DNA from: Bradyrhizobium australiense
GTDB lineage: Bacteria > Pseudomonadota > Alphaproteobacteria > Rhizobiales > Xanthobacteraceae
Length of the DNA: 64,000 nucleotides
Direction: 5' to 3'
Assembly (NCBI RefSeq): GCF_013114825.1
Contig: NZ_JAAVLX010000017.1
Span: forward strand, 1-64,000
The notes under the pieces are model-generated. The model was not told the origin of the DNA. It searched no databases and was given only the letters and a program-made list of their open reading frames with translations. The translations under genes and the position numbers were made by a program. Below, in pieces: positions 1 through 7,879 of the stretch (within the stretch, counting starts at the first letter, position 1; each line of letters begins with the position of its first letter).

Positions 1-1300
1 TATGCAGTCAATTTCGACGATTGGTCTGGATATCGCGAAGTCGGTCTTTCAAGTGCATGGCGTCGATGCAGCCGGTCAGGTGGTGATCCGCCGCCAGCTC
101 AAGCGCCGTTTGGTGCTGTCCTTCTTTGAGAAGTTGCCGCCGTGCCTGGTGGGGATCGAGGCTTGCGCGTCATCCCATTATTGGTCCCGCGAACTGCAGG
201 CGTTTGGACATAGGGTGCGGTTGATGCCTCCGGCCTATGTGAAGCCCTACGTCAAACGGCAGAAGAACGACAGCACGGACGCGGAGGCGATTTGCGAGCG
301 GTCACGAGACCAAACATGCGGTTCGTGCCGACCAAGACGGTCGAGCAACAGAGCTGTCTGATGCTTCATCGAGCGCGCCATCTCTTCATCCGCCAGCAGA
401 CGGCTGTCATCAACTCAATCCGCGCCTATCTGGCCGAGTTCGGGATTGTCGCCCCGGTCGGGCGCCGGGGTGTCGAGCAACTGCTGGAAGTCGTCGCCGA
501 TACAGCCGACCGCCGGCTCCCGGAGGTGGCCCGCGCGTGTCTTGCGGCTCTCGGCAGCCAATTGCGGGCACTGAAGGCCCAAATCCTGGAGTTCGACCGA
601 CGCATCATCGCTTGGCATCGATCGAGCGTGACGAGCAAGCGGCTAGACGCGATCCCTGGCGTCGGGCCGGCGCTGGCAACAGTGCTGGTCGCGAGCGTTG
701 CCGATGCCAAGGTCTTCCGATCGGGTCGGGATTTCTCGGCCTGGGTTGGGCTCGTGCCGAAGCAGCACTCGAGCGGAGGCAAGGACAAGCTTGGCAGTAT
801 CAGCAAGCAGGGCGATCGCTATTTGCGCAGCCTGTTCACGGCAGGCGCACTCGCCGTGATCCGCTATGCCAAGATCCATGGCACCGGGCATCGGCCCTGG
901 CTTACGGGACTGCTGGCGCGGCGACCCACCAAGGTCGCCGCCATCGCGCTCGCCAACAAGCTCGCCAGGATGGCCTGGGCGATGATGGCCAGGAACGAAC
1001 GCTACAAGGAACCCGCCGCTCTCACGGCGTAAACGAGATCACAGCCGGACACACCGGTGTGACGTAACGGTTCGAAGGGCGAACAGCACTTAATGCAGCG
1101 CCGGTCGATCCGGCGATCAGGACAACCCACATGGGCCATGGCATCTTCGAATGCGTGCTTTTGATCGGGACCTGATCCGCGGAGGGCATTATGGCCAGCG
1201 GTTATGTGAACCGCGCAAACAGGCCGAACACATGGCCGCTCCGACCAACGGCGCAAAGTGAAAATTCTCCTTGCCAACCAGGAGCCGTCCACACATGGCC
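1..1300 (+). mobile_element. IS110-family insertion sequence, left end outside window
   Basis: The first kilobase carries an IS110-type transposase frame, and the noncoding stretch that follows looks like the element's right flank. The left end is cut by the window edge. The right boundary is a guess: I saw no clear terminal repeat, as expected for IS110 elements, which mostly lack long terminal inverted repeats. The transposase is frameshifted, so this copy cannot move on its own. Confidence 0.6.
2..1032 (+). pseudogene. IS110-family transposase, frameshifted
   Basis: A DEDD-type recombinase that cuts and joins DNA for IS110 elements. The N-terminal half shows the RuvC-like acidic residues D10 (GLDIAKS), E53 (IEACASS), D90 and D93 (KNDSTDAEAI). 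The C-terminal half has the transposase_20-type helix-hairpin segment (DAIPGVGPALATVL) and the S/G-rich core (KLGSISKQGDRYLRSL). The two halves lie in different frames. After DAEAICE, around base 297, the frame is lost, and the family's usual continuation (AVTRPNMRFVP) resumes in the next frame from about base 292. One missing G near 297 explains this. IS110 transposases are normally made from one frame, so I call it inactivated rather than programmed frameshifting. Confidence 0.85.
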
Positions 1301-1546
1301 CTTAACCGAACAGCGCTCAAGTCATTGTCACGTCGACTGTTAAGGGTAAACCGGACGACGGGCCGCGCTTGCCTCGACCGCCGCTTGTGACCCTTTGCAG
1401 AAGTGGGGAACGCGGGAGCGCTATCGCGAGCATCGGCAGTAACATGAACGTTATCAACATTTCCGCTAAAAAGTCGGAACTCGATCTGGCACGGTGACGT
1501 AGGCACGCGTGCAACATTGATGTTCTTTGCACAACGGAGAAAGCCC
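1033..1546. other. Noncoding: IS right flank and upstream region of the next gene
   Basis: No convincing gene. The first 270 bases are probably the non-coding end of the IS110 element. The rest is the leader of the small secreted protein that starts at 1547. I could not pick out a convincing -35/-10 pair. Confidence 0.4.
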
Positions 1547-2050
1547 ATGAAACATGCACGAAAGACTGCCCTTGCAGCTTCTGCCTTTACGTGTGCGGCA
1601 TTGTTGTCCCTCGGTTGGTCTGAGCAAGGCGGCATCTCGCTGTCAATCGAGAGCGCCCAGGCGCGGGTAGGTCGCCCGCTGACCCCGGTGAGCGCTGCCG
1701 GTGTTGCGCGCCGGCACAACCGGCGGGCTGTTTACGGCGCCGGTGTCAGCGCAGGCGCCGCAGCGGTCGGCACGGCTGCCGCGATCGGCACGGCTGGCGC
1801 GGTCGCGGCCACCTCACCTAACTGGGGATGGGGAGGCAACCCCTACCAAACAGGCACAGGTTACTACGCAGGTGGTCCTTACTACGGTGGGAATGTTCGG
1901 GGCGCCAGGGCGACCTACTACGGTGGTCCATCCGCGGCGTGGGGCGGTGTGAGCAGCAGCGACCGCGCCCAATATATCAAAAATCTCCATGACTCAGGGT
2001 ATAACCCAAAGGACAACTTCAACGCGAACGGGACCATCAAGACGCAATAG
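1547..2050 (+). CDS. Small Gly/Tyr-rich secreted protein, unknown function
   Basis: A 167-residue protein of unknown function. A Lys/Arg n-region (MKHARK) followed by a hydrophobic stretch (about residues 8-25) looks like a signal peptide, so it is probably exported. The middle is Ala/Gly-rich (about 65-90) and resembles a second hydrophobic or glycine-zipper segment. It is followed by Gly-Tyr-Asn repeats (GGNPYQTGTGYY, GGPYYGG) and a polar tail. I chose the ATG at 1547 because AACGGAG lies about 7 bases upstream and the signal peptide begins there; an in-frame TTG at 1517 has no such support. Similar short glycine-rich exported proteins are common in Bradyrhizobium, mostly without known roles. 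Confidence 0.75.
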   Translation: MKHARKTALAASAFTCAALLSLGWSEQGGISLSIESAQARVGRPLTPVSAAGVARRHNRRAVYGAGVSAGAAAVGTAAAIGTAGAVAATSPNWGWGGNPYQTGTGYYAGGPYYGGNVRGARATYYGGPSAAWGGVSSSDRAQYIKNLHDSGYNPKDNFNANGTIKTQ

Positions 2051-2087
2051 CGTGAGGTCTCGTTGTCCAATTAGTAGCACCCCTCAC

Positions 2088-2228
2088 TACGCAGTAAGGG
2101 CCTGCTACGCGGGCGGCCCCTGGTACGGCTAAAGCGGGTGGGATGACTCCCAGGCGCGCAACACCATCCGGTGCGAGCCCGGTACCATGACCGAGCTTGA
2201 CGAGGGACAGATGTACGCCTGCCAGTGA
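2088..2228 (+). pseudogene. Relic of a small secreted protein gene
   Basis: Read from base 2088 this gives a plausible protein tail (YAGGPWYG, stop, SGWDDSQARNTIRC, PGTMTELDEGQMYACQ, stop). A TAA at 2130-2132 interrupts an otherwise coherent Trp/Cys-rich sequence ending in MYACQ. No start codon or ribosome site precedes it. Its composition suits the tail of a small exported rhizobial peptide that has been inactivated. This is inference from pattern only. Confidence 0.35.
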
Positions 2229-2240
2229 GCATACGAGAAA

Positions 2241-2264
2241 CGAGGCGGCTCCAAAGCCGCCTCG
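2241..2264. terminator. Hairpin, possible terminator
   Basis: A perfect 9-bp stem (CGAGGCGGC / GCCGCCTCG) with a 6-base loop follows the relic reading frame. No T-run follows on either strand, so termination is uncertain. Confidence 0.45.
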
Positions 2265-2499
2265 GAGCCGCCGTCAACACATAAGATTTTGGCCCAAAGC
2301 TGTATTGGTATGTAACGCCGCGAACGTCCGCTTTCGAGGGCAGAACTGACGTAGAGCCGGGCGAGTCATGACTCTGCTTCTGACCCGGAACGGATTTCGC
2401 CGCTCGCGGTGGTGGGCACGCTTGCGCTTTGCGCACCCCGCGGTTCTGCGAACTGATTTACTTCGCGCGCACAAGCGCATTTTCAATATGCGGCAAATC

Positions 2500-3000
2500 A
2501 ACACGACGGGCAAATCACTTCTGATTTTCCGAAATCGTGTCAAGCCCAGGAATCAAAAAGAATCAAAAAATATTCCGCTTAACATGATGGCCAAATCAGC
2601 CGCATAACTCCGCCCGTCTCACGGCAGATGAGGGCGCTTCGCGATCGTCACGAACGTGCGGTGAGATGCGATGGACGCTGATGACGCGAAAGACGTACGC
2701 GCCGAAAGCGTACGGTGAAGTCGTGTGGTTCTGGCGCCGCGGTGCTGGCGTTAAGTCCGAGAGAAGCGAAGCTTCTCGGAGGCGACGGTGGCAAGAAAGC
2801 CGTTCACCGGGAAGAGCACGAAGTAAGCCGTAAAGCCATTGCGCAGGGAAGGCCGGATGCCTCCGCCGAACCTGTATGCTCGTGTGAGTTTTCTTTATGC
2901 GCAATTGCACACGAGACCGCGGGTGCGGCGTGCACCCGGTCTTCCCTGCGCCCTCTGAACAAGAGGGCGGGAAGTTGAGAGCAAACCTCGGGCGCAATGC
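2500..3000. repeat. Dispersed noncoding repeat block (bradyrhizobial type)
   Basis: About 500 bases without a credible gene. Frames are open on both strands but have Arg/Ser/His-rich, low-complexity translations typical of non-genes. Runs such as TACGCGCCGAAAGCGTACG and AAGCTTCTCGGAGGCGACGG resemble, from memory, a block found many times in Bradyrhizobium genomes, where it is often mis-annotated as hypothetical proteins. The motif ACACGACGGGCAAATCA (2501-2517) recurs with one mismatch at 56167-56183. Boundaries are approximate. Confidence 0.5.
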
Positions 3001-3023
3001 GTCGCGAGATCACGAATGTGCGT

Positions 3024-3115
3024 CTCGTAGGATGGGTAGAGCGGGAAGTGAAACCCATCAATCACACAATGCCTAAAGTTGATGGGTATCGCTTTCGCTG
3101 CACCCATCCTACGAG
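3024..3115. repeat. REP-like palindromic element
   Basis: Long interrupted inverted repeat. The outer arms are CTCGTAGGATGGGT (3024-3037) and ACCCATCCTACGAG (3102-3115), a perfect 14-bp match. An inner pair is ACCCATCA (3053-3060) and TGATGGGT (3080-3087). It lies just past the stop codon of the minus-strand glycosyltransferase gene and may help end or stabilise its mRNA. Confidence 0.8.
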
Positions 3116-3139
3116 GTCACGTCACCGAGAACGCAGAGG

Positions 3140-4738
3140 CTACGAAGCGACCGCGTCGCGCCCCAAATCCCCTGCCAGCACGCGCCAGCGGAACAGCGGC
3201 GAATCCGGCGGCGGCGAAAGTTCGGGCGTCCAGCCGGTGAGTTTTTCCAGCGCATAGGTATCCATCACCACCCCGCGCCAGACGCGCTCGACCCGCTCCA
3301 GCGGCTGCCGCTTCGCGGTCGTGAGATCCCACAGCGGCAGGCGATGGTCCGGCTCGCGGGCGACGTAGAGGCCGGGATGATCCTTGATCAGGTTCATGCC
3401 GGGATCGCGAAAGCCCTGAAACCTGCCGCGCTCGTTGATCTGAATCACCGGCACCTGCCCGTTGAAATGCCAGCGCAGCATTGCATAGGTGCGATAGTCC
3501 GACGCCGCGATCCAGGTCGCACCGGTCTTCTGCAACTGCTCCCGCGCGCGCGCCGCGACCCGCTCATAGCCGGCCTCGCCGCCGATGGGATCGGTCCGGC
3601 CGATGAAATTCCAGGGCGCCGCGACGTAGTAGAAGAACACGGCAACCACAAAGGCGATGCCGGAGATAACGGCCACCCTCGCCCACCGAAACGTCGATTG
3701 AACCATCCATTCCGGAAACCCCTGGCGCGGCAGCATGACGAGGTTGATGGCGGTTGCGGCAAAGCCGGCGGGCCACAGGAACATCGGCCAGGTGTCGCCG
3801 ACGCGCAGCGTCAGCGATTTCCAGAGGAAATAGAGGAACGGCACCAGCACGGCGGTCGACAGCAGGATCGCGACCGGCTCGCGGGCACGATAGCCGCGCC
3901 AGGCCGTCAGCGCCACACCGGACAGCACCACCGGCAGCAGCACGAAGCCGACGAGCCCAAACTGCAGGCCGATAAATTCGCCGACGGTGCGAAACGACAA
4001 TTGATGGGTGGCGACCGCGCGCACGAACTGGAACCGGAACGAGGCCCAGTCGTGCTCCGCGTTCCAGACCAAGACCGGCGAAAACACGATCGCCGCAATC
4101 ACCGCCGCCAGCCACGGATATGGGCTGAGCAGCCAGCGATGGCGCCAGTCCGGCACCAGCACAAATGCGATCACCGCCGGCAACAGCATGATCGCGGTAA
4201 ATTTCGACAGCAGCGCGAGACCCGCGAACAGCCCTGCGGCAAGCCACCAGCGCGGGTTGCCGCTCTCGTTGAGGCGCACCAACGCCCACAGCATCGCGAC
4301 CGCGCTGGGGATCATCACCGTATCGGGCGCGACCTTCGCCATCAACAGCCCGTAATACAGCGCAGCTTCCGGCAACAGCATGGCGAAAATGACGGCGCGA
4401 GCATCATGCGTCACGCGCCGGACGATGTCGGCGAGCAGGAGCTGTGTGACCAGCATCGCGACGATGCCGCCGAACCGCACGCCGAGAGTGGTGTCGCCGA
4501 AGATCGCGGTGCCGAACCGGATCGACCAGGCGACGCCGGGCGGATGATCGAGAAAAGCGAGCGCGCTCTCCTTCGACCAGGTCCAGTAATAGGCCTCGTC
4601 GGTGCGCAGATCGAGCACGCCCGCATAGACCAGCCGCATCGCCGTCAACGCGGCGATCAGCAGCGCCACGACGAGCCAGGGCGGCGTGGCGGAACGATCA
4701 GGTTTGGCTTGGCAGTTATTGGCCGGGGCTATGGTCAC
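3140..4738 (-). CDS. GT39/ArnT-like membrane glycosyltransferase
   Basis: A 532-residue polytopic inner-membrane protein of the dolichyl-phosphate-mannose/ArnT superfamily (PMT_2, GT39). Such enzymes move a sugar from a polyprenyl-phosphate donor to lipid A, another glycan or a protein on the periplasmic face. The first membrane helix (about residues 22-42) is followed by the family's acidic motif RTDEAYYW (about 45-52), whose D-E pair is catalytic in relatives, then HPPG (about 65-68). Some ten further hydrophobic helices run to about residue 380, followed by a soluble periplasmic tail. The start is a GTG; the upstream ribosome site is weak. It stands alone between two palindromic repeats. 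The acceptor cannot be told from the sequence. Confidence 0.85.
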   Translation of the reverse strand: MTIAPANNCQAKPDRSATPPWLVVALLIAALTAMRLVYAGVLDLRTDEAYYWTWSKESALAFLDHPPGVAWSIRFGTAIFGDTTLGVRFGGIVAMLVTQLLLADIVRRVTHDARAVIFAMLLPEAALYYGLLMAKVAPDTVMIPSAVAMLWALVRLNESGNPRWWLAAGLFAGLALLSKFTAIMLLPAVIAFVLVPDWRHRWLLSPYPWLAAVIAAIVFSPVLVWNAEHDWASFRFQFVRAVATHQLSFRTVGEFIGLQFGLVGFVLLPVVLSGVALTAWRGYRAREPVAILLSTAVLVPFLYFLWKSLTLRVGDTWPMFLWPAGFAATAINLVMLPRQGFPEWMVQSTFRWARVAVISGIAFVVAVFFYYVAAPWNFIGRTDPIGGEAGYERVAARAREQLQKTGATWIAASDYRTYAMLRWHFNGQVPVIQINERGRFQGFRDPGMNLIKDHPGLYVAREPDHRLPLWDLTTAKRQPLERVERVWRGVVMDTYALEKLTGWTPELSPPPDSPLFRWRVLAGDLGRDAVAS

Positions 4739-4794
4739 GGCGCTTTCTCTCTGACTGCCCCGGGGGTGTCAACGTGCCGCCGAAAAAATGCTCC

Positions 4795-4936
4795 CTCCGT
4801 CGTCCCTGCCTAGTGCGCATTGCGCACGGGCGTAGGGACTCATGACCAGCGATCGCGGTAAGGAGAACAACATGAGCCACGGCATCATGGATAGGCCGCA
4901 GAGCATGGGTCCCTGCTTTCGGAGGGACGACGGGAG
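4795..4936. repeat. Palindromic dispersed repeat
   Basis: The arms CTCCGTCGTCCCT (4795-4807) and AGGGACGACGGGAG (4923-4936) pair with one extra base. Between them are TAGGGACTCATGA and GCATGGGTCCCTGC, imperfect partners around further palindromes such as TGCGCATTGCGCA. It fills the gap between the glycosyltransferase and adenylate cyclase genes, which point away from each other. Confidence 0.65.
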
Positions 4937-4986
4937 ATGGTATTCACCGCATGAAGTAATCGCTACCATCGCCCGATATTGACCCT

Positions 4987-6729
4987 ATGGATCGCATGGC
5001 CGCCCTCTCCCGAGAACAACTGACGACCTTCCTCCGCGGCATCAGCCTCCGGCAGGTCCGCCTTGCCACCGGCGTGATCCTGTTCGCCTATCTGGTCAGC
5101 CATTTCCTCAACCACGCGCTCGGCAACATCTCGCTGGAGGCGTTGGCGACCGGCGTCTATGTCCACACCTCGTTCTGGCAGTTCCTGCCCGTCACGATCC
5201 TGTTCTACGCCGCCTGTCTGGTGCACACCGCGCTCGGCATCTGGGCGCTCTATGAACGCCGGCAATTCCGCTGGAAGGCGATCGAGCCGCTGCAGCTTGC
5301 GCTCGGCCTCAGCGTGCCGATGTTGGTGATCGCCCATATCATCGGCGTCCGGCTCGGCCAGACGCTTTATGGACACGAAAAACTCTATCCACAGGTGCTG
5401 TTCCTGTATTGGATTTGGGCACCGTATCGGATCTGGCTGATGCTCGCGGTGATGACCATCGCCTGGGTTCATGGCTGCATCGGGCTCTATCTCTGGCTCC
5501 GGATGCGGGCGTTCTACAAGCGCGCGGCGCCATTCCTGCTCGCCGCGGCGGTGCTGATTCCGACGCTCGCCATGCTCGGCTTCTATCAGAGCGGGCGCAT
5601 GGTCATTGACAATGACGGCGTCGAATGGCGAGCGGAAACCCAGTCTCAGCGCCAGATCGGCACGCGGGCCGAGGCGCAAGCGCTCGAACGCATCACCGAC
5701 TATTTCCTGTTCGGCTATTTCGGCCTGATCGGCATCGCGTTGGTGGCGAAAGGCGTCCGCGCCATCAATGAGCGCCGCCGCGGCATGATCAGCCTCTCCT
5801 ACGGCAACGGGCGCACCGTCCGTGTGCCGAAGGGGCTCAGCGTGCTGGAGGCCAGCCTGCGCAATAACGTGCCGCACGCCAGCGTCTGCGGCGGACGCGC
5901 CCGCTGTTCGACCTGCCGCATTCGCATCATCGGGGATTGCAGCGCGTTGCCGGAGCCCTCGCAGCGCGAGGCTTTCGTGCTCGGCCGGGTCGGCACGTCG
6001 GATCCATCCATTCGGCTGGCCTGCCAATTGCGCCCCGCAGCCGATCTGTCGTTCTTTCAGCTTTTTCTGCCGCACACGATGTCCGCCGGCGGTCACGCCT
6101 CGAACCCGACCCGGATCGGACAGGAGCGTTATCTCGTCAACATGTTCGTCGACATGCGCGGCTCGACCAAACTTGCGGAAAAGCGCCTGCCGTTCGACAC
6201 CGTCTTCATCGTCAACCGGTTCCTCGGCGCGGTGTCGCAGGCGGTGATCGAGAGCGGCGGCATGCCGAACCAGTTCGTCGGCGACGGCATGCTGGCGCTG
6301 TTCGGGCTTTCGACCAGCCGGCAGAACGCCTGCCGCCAGGCGTTGCGCGCGGCAGCGATGATCGCCGCCAATGTCGACGAATTGAATAAATTTCTCGAAC
6401 ATGATTTGCGCGAGCCGATCCGCTTCGGCATCGGCATCAACGGCGGCGAAGTGATCGTCGGCGATATCGGCTACCGCGATCACATGGTGTTCACCGCGCT
6501 CGGCGATCCCGTCAATGTCGCGGCGCGGCTGCAGGACATGACCAAGAGCCTTGCATGCGAACTCATCATCTCGGATGAAGTTCGCGCTACCGCTGGCCTC
6601 GCCGCCGATGCATTGCCGCAGCATGACGTCGAGATTCGCGGACGCAACGAGCCGATGATCGTACGAGCGGTAACGGATGCACGAACCCTGTCGGCGTTGG
6701 TTAACGAACAGCAAAGCGCGGCAGCGTGA
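4987..6729 (+). CDS. Membrane adenylate cyclase with SdhC-like haem anchor and 2Fe-2S domain (CyaC-like)
   Basis: A 580-residue class III nucleotide cyclase that should make cAMP from ATP at the inner membrane. It has three modules. Residues 20-255 form about six membrane helices with histidines at 39, 80, 117 and 162 placed like the haem ligands of succinate-dehydrogenase-type diheme-b anchors. Residues 267-350 are a plant-type 2Fe-2S ferredoxin domain with Cys 301, 307, 310 and 346. Residues 380-560 are the cyclase catalytic domain, with metal-binding D389 (FVDMRGST) and D433 (FVGDGM) and the TALGDPVNVAARL segment. This order matches the redox- and quinone-responsive CyaC described in Sinorhizobium meliloti, so respiratory redox state probably controls cAMP output. 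No strong ribosome site; an ATG three codons downstream is an alternative start. It is monocistronic. Confidence 0.9.
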   Translation: MDRMAALSREQLTTFLRGISLRQVRLATGVILFAYLVSHFLNHALGNISLEALATGVYVHTSFWQFLPVTILFYAACLVHTALGIWALYERRQFRWKAIEPLQLALGLSVPMLVIAHIIGVRLGQTLYGHEKLYPQVLFLYWIWAPYRIWLMLAVMTIAWVHGCIGLYLWLRMRAFYKRAAPFLLAAAVLIPTLAMLGFYQSGRMVIDNDGVEWRAETQSQRQIGTRAEAQALERITDYFLFGYFGLIGIALVAKGVRAINERRRGMISLSYGNGRTVRVPKGLSVLEASLRNNVPHASVCGGRARCSTCRIRIIGDCSALPEPSQREAFVLGRVGTSDPSIRLACQLRPAADLSFFQLFLPHTMSAGGHASNPTRIGQERYLVNMFVDMRGSTKLAEKRLPFDTVFIVNRFLGAVSQAVIESGGMPNQFVGDGMLALFGLSTSRQNACRQALRAAAMIAANVDELNKFLEHDLREPIRFGIGINGGEVIVGDIGYRDHMVFTALGDPVNVAARLQDMTKSLACELIISDEVRATAGLAADALPQHDVEIRGRNEPMIVRAVTDARTLSALVNEQQSAAA

Positions 6730-6927
6730 AACCGCTTCAGTGATAGCGGTTCGGAGCATGTGTGATGTTTTCACACCTGAATAATCGTTCAGAAAATTGT
6801 CGGCGAACGTGGCGCAGATTCCTCGAACCCGCTCTCTTGGGCACACGACGGATTGGCGATGGTTAGGACTGAAACCTAAACCCGCGCCAAGACGAAACCT
6901 CGAACGCGCACAGTTCAAGGAGAGACC

Positions 6928-7170
6928 ATTTTTCGCAAAGTGACTCTCGCGCTTGCCGCCGCTGCTTCGCTTACCGCCATTTCGCTGGCCTCCACGTCCG
7001 CGTCGGCCGGTCCGGTGATCTGGCCGAAATTCCCGCATCATCACCATCACTGGCACCCCGGCTTCGGCGCCGGCTTCGCTGGTGGCTATGGCTACGAAGG
7101 CTGCTACGTGACCCGCCGCGTGCTGACGCCGTACGGCTTCCGCTGGCGCACGGTGAACGTCTGCTACTGA
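6928..7170 (+). CDS. His-rich small secreted protein with apparent AUU start
   Basis: An 80-residue exported protein of unknown role. Starting at the ATT codon gives MFRKVTLALAAAASL, a standard signal peptide with an Arg-Lys n-region and an AxA-type cleavage site (SASAG, about residue 28). A strong ribosome site AAGGAG (6917-6922) is 5 bases before this ATT. The next start, GTG at 6940, is 17 bases away and would remove both positive charges, so I prefer the rare ATT start. The mature part begins with a five-His cluster (HHHHHWH), suggesting metal binding, then GFGAGFAGGYGYEG and two Cys (GCY, VCY) that could form a disulphide. A terminator hairpin follows directly. Confidence 0.7.
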   Translation: MFRKVTLALAAAASLTAISLASTSASAGPVIWPKFPHHHHHWHPGFGAGFAGGYGYEGCYVTRRVLTPYGFRWRTVNVCY

Positions 7171-7197
7171 TACAGGTGCAACCTTCATTCGGTGCAG

Positions 7198-7225
7198 AAC
7201 CCCGGGCGCTCACGCGGCCGGGGTT
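7198..7225 (+). terminator. Intrinsic terminator
   Basis: Stem AACCCCGG / CCGGGGTT with a 12-base loop, followed by TT. It lies 28 bases after the stop of the His-rich protein gene. Confidence 0.7.
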
Positions 7226-7535
7226 TTGCGTTCGTGATGTGCAGCGCCATGCCGAGGGCCTGCCGCCGCCTCCTCCAGGCGGAAGAACGGCGTCAACGCA
7301 GCGGATCGATCCGCGCACCAAAAATTGGAATTGCCGGCCGCCGGCCGCGTCAAATAAGCGCGAAACCGGCAAAACGGCGAAAATCGGCTGGGAATGGGCG
7401 CTTTTTTGCCAAAACGGCTGGTCCGTTTACGCTACCCAGCCTGCCCCAACCCGCGTATCCTGATGGTACGGGCATGCCGGTTAGTGCGGGGACCGACGGC
7501 TCGTTTATTTTTTTGATTCCGCGGAGACGACGTGA
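7226..7535 (+). other. Long leader region of the cold-shock gene
   Basis: No gene seen. A long untranslated leader is usual for cspA-type genes, where RNA structure tunes translation at low temperature. A T-rich run (TTTATTTTTTTGATT) lies just upstream of the ribosome site. Promoter elements were not resolved. Confidence 0.4.
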
Positions 7536-7736
7536 ATGGCTAAAGGTACCGTGAAGTGGTTCAATCCGACCAAAGGATACGGATTCATCCAGCCCTCGAG
7601 CGGCGGCAAGGACGTGTTCGTTCATATTTCGGCAGTTGAGAAAGCTGGGCTTTCGACGCTCAATGAAGGGCAGACCGTCGAGTACGAAGAGATCGCCAAC
7701 CGCGGCAAGACTTCGGCCGAGAACCTCAAGGTTTAG
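7536..7736 (+). CDS. cspA: Cold-shock protein, CspA family
   Basis: A 66-residue single cold-shock domain, the full length of the family. It binds single-stranded RNA or DNA and melts mRNA structure as an RNA chaperone. Both nucleic-acid motifs are intact: RNP1 KGYGFIQ (residues 14-20) and RNP2 VFVHIS (about 27-32), with W8 and F9 on the binding face. A GGAG about 9 bases before the ATG sets the start. A strong hairpin follows the stop, so it is transcribed alone. The long leader suggests post-transcriptional control. The symbol is generic because these genomes carry several csp paralogues. Confidence 0.95.
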   Translation: MAKGTVKWFNPTKGYGFIQPSSGGKDVFVHISAVEKAGLSTLNEGQTVEYEEIANRGKTSAENLKV

Positions 7737-7762
7737 CGCGACCGCGCAATCGGCAACGGCGC

Positions 7763-7786
7763 ACTCTCGGACTTAAATCCGAGAGT
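7763..7786 (+). terminator. Terminator of the cold-shock gene
   Basis: Perfect 9-bp stem ACTCTCGGA / TCCGAGAGT, loop CTTAAA, 26 bases after the stop codon. The following sequence is A-rich rather than a strict T-run. Confidence 0.7.
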
Positions 7787-7879
7787 AGGGCTTAAAAAAT
7801 TCAAAAACTGTGAGCGTTCGGCGGAGCGGGCACCGCTTCTGCACGCACGATGGCTAGATCGTTGCGCGAAACCGGCCGC

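Noticed and set aside
2596..2997. 133-codon minus-strand frame in the repeat block
   Set aside because: Falls inside a dispersed repeat, starts without a ribosome site and has a low-complexity basic translation.
3344..4813. Long plus-strand open frame (489 codons) opposite the glycosyltransferase
   Set aside because: Arg/His/Asp-rich translation with no motifs; it mirrors the membrane protein on the other strand, as expected at high GC.
4963..7188. 741-codon minus-strand frame opposite the adenylate cyclase and the His-rich peptide
   Set aside because: Runs through two real genes on the other strand and has no family features or ribosome site.
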